Assembly: GCA_021464525.1 (NCBI GenBank)
Contig: JADRCO010001097.1
Coordinates: 1-22,593 of the forward strand
DNA: 22,593 nucleotides
Origin: Rhizophagus sp. LPA8_4_AMF
Lineage: Eukaryota > Glomeromycota > Glomeromycetes > Glomerales > Glomeraceae
Reading direction: 5' to 3'
Each line of letters opens with the position of its first letter. The first letter of the stretch is position 1. A program made the position numbers and the translations under genes. Under the pieces are notes generated by a model. That model was given only the letters and a program-made list of their open reading frames with translations, was not told where the DNA came from and ran no database searches. This document shows, one piece after another, positions 8,737 through 18,968 of the stretch.

Positions 8737-10881
8737 TTATGAACACTTATTAAAATCATAAACATCTACTTTTAATTGATTCAATTTTTTAGTTGCTTTA
8801 GAATTATCCTGTAAAGCAGCTTTTATTAGCCATTTAATTCCCTCATTTTCGTCCTTTGGGATATTACACTTTCCTTTATGATATATATCTCCTAAATTAA
8901 ATTGTGCGATAGGATTATTTCCATCAGCTGCTTTTTTGAGATATTCCAAAAATATCTGTCGATTATTTTCTTCTTCAAGATTATTTAATAAAGTAAAAGC
9001 GTAACGTAGCTGAGCATCAGAATTCCCCTCATCTGCAGCTTCTTTAAGAAGTTTTTTACCTTCTTCTTCCCGTTCTTGAATATCGTCAAGATATCCTTCC
9101 CACAAATAACGACCTTTCCAATATTTTGCTACTATACTATTATTTTCTGCATGAAAGTCGAAACATTCCCATGCCTTTTGGTGATCCTTATCTTTAAAAG
9201 CTTGTATGCCTTCTTCTATTGAAATTACTGGTTTAATAGGACTAACGTTCTTATCTGTTAATTCTAGATCAGCATCACTTGTTTCTTTTGATCCACTTAA
9301 CTCTAACTTATCAGGAAGAATACCTAATGAATTGTTGTCTAAAATACGAATGGAACTGTATAATATTTCTAACATATCCAATAATTTCATAAAGGAAATA
9401 CGTTCTTGTGGTTCTTGTTTCCAAGCTGTAGATATAAAAAATTTAAAATGTGCAATTTTTAGTGCGGACCTTATAGTGAAAGTATAAATGAGTTATAACG
9501 CAGAGATATTTTAAAGAAATTACTTACTGTCATTTATAATTTTTTTATATTCTTCTTGACATAATTTAGGAGTTAAAGACTCAAATGTAATTCTTTCCCT
9601 GTGACCTTTAGCAATATGCTCCACAATTTTTTTTGCTTCCCAACCTTGATATGGAATTTTTTCAAAAGCAAGCTCCCAAAGTAACATACCAAAACTATAA
9701 ATTTCACATTGGGTTGTGTATCGAGAACCGACTAATTTTTCAGGAGCTAACCAAGGAATTATGTCTTCAGCAGCGGTTAGATCTATCGGTAATGAAGCAG
9801 TATTTCTATCAGAATATTTTGCTAACTCAAAATTATATAATTTAGGTTCTAAATTTTCTGTTATTAAAATATTTTCACATTTCAGGTCGTGATGCAAAAT
9901 ATCAGCGTATTGTAAAAAAATAAGGCCACGACAAATTTCAAGAGCAATTCGAACCTTATAATGCCATAAGATGTGTTTTGTTAAATATAGTTGTCTCAAA
10001 GTTCCACGTTCAGCCCATTCAAAAACCATAACATTGTTGTTTTCAATTATTGAAATACCATAAAATCTAAGAATGTGCTTACATTCAGATAATTTTACTA
10101 AAATTTCAAAAAGTCTCTGTGTTTTTAAACTCGGTTTCATTTCTTCTTTATTTAAATTGGATTTACAGGCTACCTCTAGTCCTTTATAAATTTTCCTAAT
10201 TATAAAATTAGGACCTTTACCACGTTTGTCATCAGATTTTACTCGTAAGGGAGATGTTAAATCTTTTGATTCAATTTTATTAACGTCATATAAAGGTTTT
10301 TCATCATCTAAATGCTTCTTCATATGCTTTACCATATCATGAATAATGTTGGCTTTATCGTTATTATCAAGAATATCGGTACGTATTTTTTCAAGATATT
10401 TTGACATTTCGGCAAGATCTTCCTTTAAAGCTTCGTCGTCAATTTTTTTTTGTTCTTCGTTAGCAATTGCCATAGTAAAATGTAAATCTTTCATTGCAAT
10501 GTCATAATCGTGCGTAAGTTTTTGAAATTTTTCTTTAACAAAATGTGCATTTGTATATTTTCTAAAACCATGAATATTTGTGATATCCGCAGCAAATTCT
10601 TTAATTTCGCCTAAAACATAAATGAACCTGTTAAAAGCTTTATAATACTCATCATCACAAAGTTTATCCTCATTTCTTTGTTTTCTACGTTGTAATGTTT
10701 CAATAGCATTCTCAGTTAATTTCACTCGGCCTACTAGAGCTTCGCAAATGTTTCTGTTATATTCTGCCGTTTTATATATGTCTATAATTTTTTCAACTAA
10801 ATTTGTAGCTACTTTAATTAAGGGCATATATGGACTAATAGCTTCTCCAGCGGACTTTATAGTCTTTATAGTCTCTTCCAT
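8737..10881 (-). CDS. gene B: MLKL-like bundle, TKL pseudokinase, Sel1-like repeats
   Basis: There are two exons, 10881-9528 and 9425-8737, joined by a 102-bp GT...AG phase-1 intron, giving 680 residues. I start at the ATG at 10881 because it aligns with the start of gene E; the frame stays open upstream only to a GTG. Residues 1 to about 200 are all helical and charged (YNRNICEALVGRV, ANEEQKKIDDEALKEDLAEM) and, as I recall the family, resemble the four-helix N-terminal domain of MLKL-like proteins. Residues about 222-510 are a pseudokinase: Lys240, HHD (330-332) and Asn337 are kept, but the glycine loop is missing, DFG is NFE (350-352) and APE is at 379-381. Residues about 521-668 form three or four Sel1-like helical repeats (EEGKKLLKEAADEGNSDAQ). 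By family logic it could sense through the repeats and act at membranes through the bundle. That is inference. Confidence 0.88.
9426..9527 (-). other. intron of gene B at a position shared by B, C and E
   Basis: The donor GTAAGTAA follows AATGACA and the acceptor CTACAG precedes CTTGGAAACAAG. The intron splits the codon just before the conserved tryptophan of the kinase C-lobe, in phase 1. Genes C (4138-4040) and E (16896-16969) have an intron at exactly the same codon. The shared position supports common ancestry of the three pseudokinases and confirms the exon joins. Confidence 0.8.
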
Positions 10882-11741
10882 TATGACAGAAGTAGTTGAA
10901 TTTTCTAACACGGATATTTTGATTATAATAAAACTTTTATATTTTTTGCGCAGCGATAAAAGTCAAATTTTTATCGAACACAAAAAGTAGATTGATTTGT
11001 CCATATTGAATTTTTCCTGGTCATACATAAATACTTTCACATGGAATATTTTCTCCGATTATAATCCATATGATTTGACCACTTGACTGTTGCCGATCGA
11101 TTTTTTTTTTTTACTAAAAAAATTACAAAGAAAATTCACTTATAATTTATTTCTTTGATAACTTTCCTTTTTTGTAAATTTGGGTTAAAATTAATAACAA
11201 GAATCCGCATTAACATTCTTAATGGAATGTAATGATTTCTATATACTTTTACAAAAGATAGAAATTCAAAACGAAAATCGATTTGTGGTTTCACAGTGGT
11301 CACTATCACATTGAAAAATTAATTGTGTATAGAATTTTCTTATTTCAAATTTTTTTTTTTTCTTTTTTTTACACAAAAATCAAGAAACGAATTGATTTGC
11401 GGTTCCACAGCGGAGCTTTGTACGGAGAATTTCCTCCGCGATCAACCTTATCAGTTACAGATTTATTTCATGTAATAAGAATTACGTCATTATACATTGT
11501 TAGCAAAGCTTTCATCGATTATTATTTTGGATGATTTACTTTATTTCAGTTTCTTTTTTTATTTGTGGTATGCACAAATTTAGAATCAATGAACACGAAA
11601 AATAACATCAAAATAAGGGATGTCTGAATGATTTCACGTGATAGTCAAATCAAATGAAACCTATTTTATAATGGGCGTTAAAAAAACAAAAATAAAAGAA
11701 GCTAAAATTTTATATCTATACGAATTCGAAAAACTGAAGAA
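10882..11741. other. divergent intergenic region between genes B and D
   Basis: Genes B and D start outward from this 860-bp stretch, so both promoters should lie here. I see no gene. It contains a pair of imperfect direct repeats, GATTTGTGGTTTCACAGTGG at 11280 and GATTTGCGGTTCCACAGCGG at 11394, 114 bp apart and differing by three C/T transitions. T-tracts occur at 11099-11112 and 11350-11371. No convincing TATA box stands out. Confidence 0.5.
11280..11413 (+). repeat. pair of 20-bp direct repeats upstream of gene D
   Basis: The two 20-base copies start at 11280 and 11394. They match at 17 of 20 positions and all differences are T in the first copy for C in the second. Two of the three fall at CpG. 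The second copy continues into a CpG-containing stretch (CGGAGAATTTCCTCCGCG). A weaker relative of that stretch, GGAATATTTTCTCCGATTA, occurs near 11042. They may be old duplicated regulatory sequence or fragments of a repeat. Confidence 0.4.
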
Positions 11742-14197
11742 ATGTCTCAAATAAAATTAACAAGTCCTCTAACTTCCAAAATAGCTTTCAAATCAATATT
11801 TACTAATAAGCGAAAGTCCAGTTTAGAAAAAAAAGATACCAATAATGCAGAGAAAGTTGATCGGTTAGAAACCTTTATTAACGAAAATAAAATCGATTGC
11901 TATGCATATTCGGACTTTAAATCTGTTCAACAGATAAACAGAGAAACTTCCTTCATAACACGCGCTATTTTGAATGATGAATTTTTCGTTTTGAAATCCT
12001 TTAATAATGATGATGAAACTATTCGCCAAATTGTTTGTGAGGTACATATGTTCTGAGCTCCGATTAAATAAAGGTCAATTTATTTTATTAATACTTTTAC
12101 ATATATCAGTTAGAATCGCTACGTACTATTATTCATGATAATATTCTAAAATTCCACGGAATCATAAGGGTAGAAAACGGTACGATAAAAAAAAATAAAT
12201 AAATTATACTCCAACCACCGATGGTGTTCAGAGTACATGTTCATTAAAAAAAAACTTTCTTTTTTTCAGGTTTACCCGCAATGTGTAAACATATTCTAGT
12301 TTTGGAATATGCTGATAATGGTTCATTAAGTACTTATTTAAGAGAACAATTTAGTAAACTTGATTGGAAAAATAAACTTAGCTTAGCTTTACAATTGGCG
12401 AATGCGGTTTCATATTTACATGACAATGATATTATTCATCGTGATCTGGTAACATTTATTCAATTTTTATAAATTGATTATTTTATGCAATTATTAATTT
12501 CTTTTTAACAAAAAATAGCAAAATGAAATACTTATACATCAGAAAAGTATTAAACTGGCAGCTTTTGGTTTACCATCAGTAATTAAAGATACACTACGTT
12601 TATTTGATACTATACCTTATATGGATCCTAAAAATTTCGATAGTATGGAAAATTGTGAATTAGATAAACGTTCTAATGTGTACACTATTGGCGTGCTTTT
12701 ATGGCAAATTTCAAGCGGTCGTAAACCATTTCATACTGAGGAGCATAATTTAGAATTAGCAAATGATATATTTCGTGGAAAGAGAGAAGAAACCGTTAGT
12801 GGAACTCCATTGGAATATAGTAGATTATATAAAGGTAACAATATTTAATTCACTCTCTAACTAAAAGTTCTAACATAATAATTTATTTACTTATTTAGAA
12901 TGCTGGAATTATGGACCAAATAAACGACCAGACATGAACCGAGTTGTTTCAAATCTTAAACAGTTATTATTAGCTGAAAACTCATCACCAAGTAATTATC
13001 AAAAAGAAAAGAAAGATGATGCAACTAAATGGGTTGAAAACGTCTTGAAAAGTGACAAAGTTGATTTCATACCTTTAAATGATTTGAAAGATCCAGAGCC
13101 ACTTTGTAAAGGAGGTTTTGGATATATTAAGAAAGCAATATGGACCAGAACTGGAAAATATGTTGTCTATAAAAGATTAATTAATACAGATGCTATTGAA
13201 TATAATACGTTGGATGCATTTATTCATGAGTTGAAAATACATTTACATTTATCTATTTATAGCGATAGAATTGTACGTTGCTTAGGCATTAGCCGAGGTA
13301 ATTAAATAAATATTTTTAATTTAAATATTTAATTATCCTAAAATAATTTTTCCTTTTTTTAGACGATATAACACAAGAGTATTTGCTTGTTACGCAATAT
13401 GCTGATGGTGGAGACCTTCGAAATTATCTCAAGAATTCTAAGAATTTAACTTGGAATGACAAAAAAAGATTAGCATATCAAATTGCAGATGGGCTAAATT
13501 ATCTGCACAATGAAAAAGTTTTACATAAAGATCTGGTGAGCCCCTTTTTTATATATTATTTAATTATTTAATTATTTATTATTAATTAATTATTTTATTC
13601 TAGCATGCCAAAAATATAGTTATTCATGAAAATAATGCTAAAATTATTGATTTTGGTATTTCAAAAATTCAAGATCGAACATCCCGAAGTTTTCCACGTG
13701 TCCGTGGTATAATTGCCTACGTAGATCCTAAACGTCTTTTAGATATAGATTCTTCATATACTACGGCTTCAGATATTTATAGTTTTGGTGTGCTAATGTG
13801 GGAAATTTCCAGTGGGTATCCTCCCTTTAAAAACAGTAGTTTTAGCGAAGCTGATCAAGCTGCATTGAGTGCTTCTATTTGTAATGGGAATCGGGAAAAA
13901 ACAATTCCTGGTACTCCTGAGAAATATGAAGAGCTTTATAGAAGTTGTTGGAATCAAGAACCTAATAAAAGACCAATTATGAATAAAATACTCGATGAAT
14001 TTGCAAAAATGGGGTTTGGAGTTAATTCTGGTAAAAAAAATGAATTTATAGAAGGTACGTATGTGCACATTACATTATTGTTCTTAAATATTATTTATAA
14101 ATACTATTTAAATCATGTAGATGATGATGACGATGATGATGATGATGACGATTTAGTCGGTAAGTATATTTCTTTTGTTTATATTTTAAAGATTTAA
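11742..14197 (+). CDS. gene D: tandem kinase, dead first domain, intact second
   Basis: Exons: 11742-12041, 12110-12179, 12270-12448, 12519-12834, 12899-13297, 13363-13535, 13604-14054, then 14121 onward. All introns are 64-90 bp GT...AG and in phase, giving about 654 residues. Domain 1 (about 55-305) is a paralogue of gene C's first kinase with the same exon layout but broken. The glycine loop reads NRETSF (66-71). HRDL (180-183) is kept, but one codon is missing after it, which removes the metal-binding Asn. DFG is AFG (198-200). Lys85 and Glu100 remain. Exon 5 runs straight into domain 2 (about 345-615), which has CKGGFG (358-363), Lys380, Glu399, HKDL (476-479), Asn483 and DFG (495-497), with DPK in place of APE. 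The tail is an acidic run of eleven Asp. If exon 8 is spliced at 14159 to 14232, the stop falls at 14242 (645 residues). The order pseudokinase then kinase recalls JAK and plant tandem kinases. Confidence 0.82.
14121..14153 (+). repeat. GAT/GAC microsatellite encoding a poly-aspartate tail
   Basis: A run of GAT and GAC triplets lies in the last exons of gene D and reads as consecutive aspartates. It follows a predicted 66-bp intron (14055-14120), which is a multiple of three and has no in-frame stop, so retention or splicing both leave the frame open. Such a tract is prone to length change and gives an acidic C-terminus. Confidence 0.7.
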
Positions 14198-14242
14198 ATT
14201 TAAATATTTACCTAAATATTTACAATTTTAGTTAAGACTTAA

Positions 14243-15553
14243 GTTATTAGTTATATATTAATGACTTAATAAAAGATATTTGTGCCTGATAAATCAATTA
14301 TTAAATAGTTGTCATTCTTCTTATTATGTAAATGAATTGTGATGTATTTTTATTCTTTGTGTATTAATTAATAAATAAGAACACTCCTTTTCTTAAAAAT
14401 TAAGATTATGAACCTAAATTAGAATATAAATTTACTAACATTCCTAAAATATAACTTCATTTTTGAGGACTTTTAAGCAATAATCGGTCAATAAATTCTT
14501 ATCGATAAAAATTATCATAATTATCGCGAATCTAATAAGCTAAATTTATTAAAATTGGGTCGTTTATTATTAACGGTAACATGAAATTATAACGATTGAT
14601 TAGACTTAGGAGCGTTCTTCTCAAGCTTTTCTCTCAATGTGATTGACTAGTGATTCAATCACTAAGGTCAATTTAAAAAAAAATTTCATTTTCTTCATAG
14701 TCAATCTATCATTATATCTTCAATATTATAAGAAAATAGCGATCTACAAACAAAAGACGCACCACCTCCAGCAAGTCACTATTTTGGATATTACGAATCT
14801 TCATTTGTGTTGGTGAACCCTACAAACTCATAATGCGAACTTCATAAAAAAACAATAACAATTTTATATATATATGTATGTAGGTAATACAGTCTTTATT
14901 TCTTATAAAATTATTGCCGTGATTTTTTTTTAGCTGGGACTGTTTTTTTTCCTTTACAATTTAATACTTTTTTTTTGTGAAATACTATTTCAGCTTCGTC
15001 AGCTGCGTCAGCTGAGGTCATGCATAATACAATAATACAATAAGTGATTTGGAATAACAAGAGTAATGGACCTAAAATAATACGTGTTCACTTTTCTGTC
15101 ATTTTGTTACATTTCATAAAAGTGTCTAACCTCATGTATATGCATTCAGGGATTCTTTATTTGATTTCATTTTCATGACTCCGAAAGTTATTAAATGATG
15201 AAAACGGCAGGATATAAGGCTGAATACAATCGGAAAACATTTTCCAGTGAACCGCAGATCATTTCATTTTTGGTATTGTAACAAAGTTTAAGCAAATAGA
15301 ACATTCCAATCCTTTATTCCATTTAAGGTAAGAAACTGAATGTAAAAGGATTTCAAAAAAAATTGTTTGATGTTAGATTGCGCTTCATTGATGAGATAGA
15401 TAAGATATATAAACCGGAGAAAATGTTCCAATGTGTAACGTCCGAAAAATTAAACAAAGTTCTGTGATAAGCCTTATAAATCAAGAGAAATTTATCATTT
15501 AAATTTTTTTTATTTTTATAATAAAAAAAAAATAAATAATCATTCCTATTATA
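14243..15553. other. intergenic region upstream of gene E
   Basis: I see no gene or RNA gene. Small items only: a perfect 8-bp inverted repeat GTGATTGA / TCAATCAC at 14639-14662 with an 8-base loop; short GTCAGCT repeats near 15000-15016; and a TATATAAA at 15406-15413, 141 bases before the ATG of gene E, which could be a core promoter or lie in a 5' leader. The bases before the ATG are A-rich. Confidence 0.45.
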
Positions 15554-17664
15554 ATGGATGAGGTTACCATTAAAATAGCCGGAGCCACTGGAGAAGCTAT
15601 TGGTCCATATCTACCCTTAATTAAAGTAGCTATAGACTTAATTAGTAAAATTATAGATATTTATGAAACGGCAGAATATAATAAAAATATTTGCGAGACT
15701 CTAGTGAACAGAGTGAAGTTAGCCGAGACTGCTATTAATACATTACAACGGAGAAAACAAAAAAATGAGGATAAACTTCGTGACGAAGGATATTATAAAG
15801 CTTTTAACAGATTTATTTATGTTTTAAAAGAAATTAAAGAATTTGCTGCGGATATTACAAATATCCATGGTTTTAGAAAATATACAAAGGCATATTTTGT
15901 TAAAGAAAATTTTCAAAAACTTACAAATGATTATGATATTGCAATGAAAGATTTGCATTTTACTATAGCAATTGCTAACGAAGAGCAAAGAAAAATTGAC
16001 GAAGAAGCTTTAAAGGAAGATCTGGCTGAAATGGCAAAATATCTTGAAAAAATGCATAATGACATCCTCGAGAATAAAAATAAAGTAAACATTATTCATG
16101 ATATGGTAAAACATATGAAGAAACATTTAGATGATGATAAATATTTACGTGAAGTAGTAAATAAGATTAATTCAAAAGATTTAACATCCCCTGCACGAGG
16201 GAAATTTAATGACAAACGTGGTAAAGATCCTCATTTTATAATTAGGAAAATTTATAAAGGACAAGAAGTAGCTTGTAAATTTACTGAGGAAGAAATTGAA
16301 ATAAGTCCAAAAACACAAAGACTTCTTGAAATCTTAGTGAAATTATCTGAATGCAAACATATTCTCAGATTTTATGGTATTTCAAAAATTGAAAATTTTA
16401 ATATTATGGTTTTTGAATGGGCTGAGCGTGGAACTTTGAGACAACTTTATTTAAAAAAGAATGTCCCCTGGAATTATAAGATTAGAATTGCTCTTGAAAC
16501 TTGCCGTGGCCTTATATTTCTACAAGAGGCTGATATTTTGCATCATGACTTGAAATGTGAAAACATTTTAATAACGGAAAGTTTAGATCCTAAAATTTAT
16601 AAATTTGAATTAGCACGTTATTCTGATAGCACTTCATTACCGATAGATTTAGCAGAAGGAGATATATTACCTTGGTTAGCTCCTGAAAAATTAGAAGGTT
16701 CTCGATACACAACTCAATGTGAAATTTTTAGTTTTGGTATGTTACTTTGGGAGCTTGCTTTTGAAAAAATTCCATATCAAGGTTGGGAAATATACAAAAT
16801 CAAGGATCATGTTACTAAAGGTGGTAGAGAAAGAATTATATTCGGGATATCTCCTAAAACCTATCAAGAAGAATATAAAAAAATTATAAATGACAGTAAG
16901 TATTTATTTAAATATTATTTTTACATTATAATATATTCATAAAATATACATAAAATGATATACTTATAGTTTGGAAACAAAATCCTCACGAGCGTATTTC
17001 TTTTATGAAGTTATTGGATATGCTAGAAGAATTATATAATTCCGTTCGTTATATGTTTGACGACAACCCATCAGGCATACTTCCTGATAAATTGAATTTA
17101 GGTGGATCAAAGGAAACAAGCGATGCTGATTTAGAATTACCGGATAACATCATTAGTCCTATAAGACCAGTAATCTCAATAGAAGAAGGCATACAAGCTT
17201 TTCAAAATAAGGATCATCAAAAAGCATGGGAATGTTTTGATTTTCATGCAAAAAATAAGAATACGACAGCAAAATATTGGAAAGGTCGTTATTTATGGGA
17301 CGGACTTCTAGATGATATTAAAGGACGCGAAGAAGAAGGCAAAGAATTACTTAAAGAAGCAGCAGATGAAGGAAACCACGACGCTCAATTACGTTATGCT
17401 TTTACTTTAATAAATATTCTCGATGAAAAAGATAACCAACAAACATTTTTGAAATATCTTAAAAAAGCCGCCAATAAGGGAAATAATTCCATTGCACAAT
17501 TTAATTTGGGCGATATATACTATAAAGGAAAATGTAATGTTCCAAAGGACGAGAATGAGGGAATTAAATGGTTAATAAAGGCTGCTTTACAAGATAATTC
17601 TAGAGCAACCAAATTCTTGAATAAAATAGATATAAATGTTTATGATATTGACAAATGTTCATGA
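15554..17664 (+). CDS. gene E: MLKL-like bundle, TKL pseudokinase, Sel1-like repeats
   Basis: There are two exons, 15554-16895 and 16970-17664, with a 74-bp phase-1 intron at the same codon as in gene B, giving 678 residues. It is alignable to B end to end with only a few small gaps and by eye roughly three-quarters identical, so the two are recent inverted duplicates on either side of gene D. Residues 1 to about 200 are the helical MLKL-like bundle and brace (EYNKNICETLVNRV, LHFTIAIANEEQRKIDEEAL). The pseudokinase keeps Lys242, HHD (330-332) and Asn337, but DFG is KFE (350-352) and the glycine loop is missing. Sel1-like repeats fill about 520-666 (AQLRYAFTL, AQFNLGDIYYKGKCNVPKDE). Differences from B concentrate in the linkers. 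Expected to be a soluble cytoplasmic protein; no signal peptide or membrane span is seen. A membrane-acting, death-executor role is inferred from architecture only. Confidence 0.9.
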
Positions 17665-18350
17665 TTTTAGATATATAAATTTTGATCTTAATTTCAATTA
17701 TAAAATCACAAATAAGTGTTTTCTACAATTTCTTTACTATAAAAGTTCGTAACTATTTTTTGACTACTTCCAGTAATATGAATAGAATTAATATAAGACA
17801 TATGTTTAGATGTTATTAAATAAAATTGTAAATGAAAGTTTTGAAAACTACATAAAGTCATTTCATGTTCATTCAAAATTTAAGAATGTCAAAATTAGTA
17901 TTGTATGAGATTACATAATTGTTATTTCTCACGAGATATTGGATAATATTCTTATTATTTTTAAAAAAGAATATGAAATGCAAAAAAAATTAATCATTGA
18001 AATTTCCGTAAAAAAAAGAATCAAAAATAACAATTTTTCTAAAACATCGTAATATGAAATTTGAGCTGTGCCATATACTAATCTTACCGCCAATGATTCG
18101 AACTCTGACACCATAGTAGAGCGAAGCGAACACTTATTTCTGTCTTACAATATACAGTATAGAGCCAAAACAGTTTTAGATCCAATATTCTTATATAAAA
18201 ACAGTACTTAAATTTTGCTCGATCTTTTGATTAAGGCCGTTCTCAGCATCTCATCAGATGGTGGTCTTTACATTAAGCAACGGATTTTTTTATGATAAAG
18301 ATAAGTTGGGTAAAGGATAAAAGACAATGCATAATTTTATTAAACAAATG
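17665..18350. other. intergenic region downstream of gene E
   Basis: No gene is supported. On the minus strand at 18105-18095 the word GAGTTCGAATC resembles the B box of a tRNA promoter and is followed by ATTGGCGG. No matching acceptor stem, A box or anticodon arm can be built upstream, so it is at most a relic of a tRNA or a tRNA-derived SINE. The rest is AT-rich. Confidence 0.4.
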
Positions 18351-18968
18351 GGCGGCTGTTATTTCTACCCCCCTGGTAATAAACCATTATGTGATTGGAC
18401 GATGTTAGGTCGCATGATCAGTTAATAAATTTTACTACGCCATTCGTTTAAAATATGACAAAATATGCATTATTTTCAAACTCTCACGCTTGACAATAAT
18501 TACTCTTCTTACTTTCCTTAAAACAACCTCACATTTGATTATTAAAAATGCTTCGATCTTTCCGGATTTGAATTAGTAGAACAAAGAGTAAGAAAATGTA
18601 CTCATTGTCATCTCTGGACTTAATTCTCACACTTGTCAATTAAATAGGAATTAAAAAGTCATTATTTAGTTTCAATAAATATTTATTACAGGTCTTTAAT
18701 ATTGTATTTTTGTATAAAGATGTGTCCTTTAGAAAAATAAAGTCTATATAGTATTAGCAAAGACAGTTTTTTTGCAAGAAAATAAGATTTATTCCTATTT
18801 ATAGTTGGTTAGCAGTCGATTTTAACAATGTAATAAATTAGAATTTTTTCAAACGAATGGGGCAGTAAAATTTATTAACTGATCATGCGACCTCACATCT
18901 CCAATCACATAATGGTTTATTACCAGGGGGTAGAAATAACAAAAATGGGGGTAGAAATAACAGCCGCC
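18351..18968. mobile_element. 618-bp element with ~100-bp terminal inverted repeats
   Basis: The left arm 18351-18449 and right arm 18851-18968 are near-perfect inverted copies. Each starts GGCGGCTGTTATTTCTACC from the outside and ends in CATTCGTTT on the inside. The right arm is longer because about 21 bp including GGGGGTAGAAATAAC is duplicated (copies at 18925 and 18946). The 401-bp interior is AT-rich and has no supportable gene, so this is a non-autonomous DNA-transposon derivative. No clear target-site duplication is visible at the edges. High arm identity suggests recent movement or structural constraint. Confidence 0.7.

Noticed and set aside
10882-10911. Extending gene B upstream to a start at 10911.
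   Set aside because: The codon there is GTG. A fungal nuclear gene needs ATG, and the ATG at 10881 aligns with the start of gene E.
11742-14197. Two separate kinase genes in place of one tandem-kinase gene D.
   Set aside because: Exon 5 is one open exon that contains both the end of domain 1 and the start of domain 2.
18060-18130. A tRNA on the minus strand, from GAGTTCGAATC.
   Set aside because: The T-stem has a mismatch, and no acceptor stem, A box or anticodon arm can be formed upstream.
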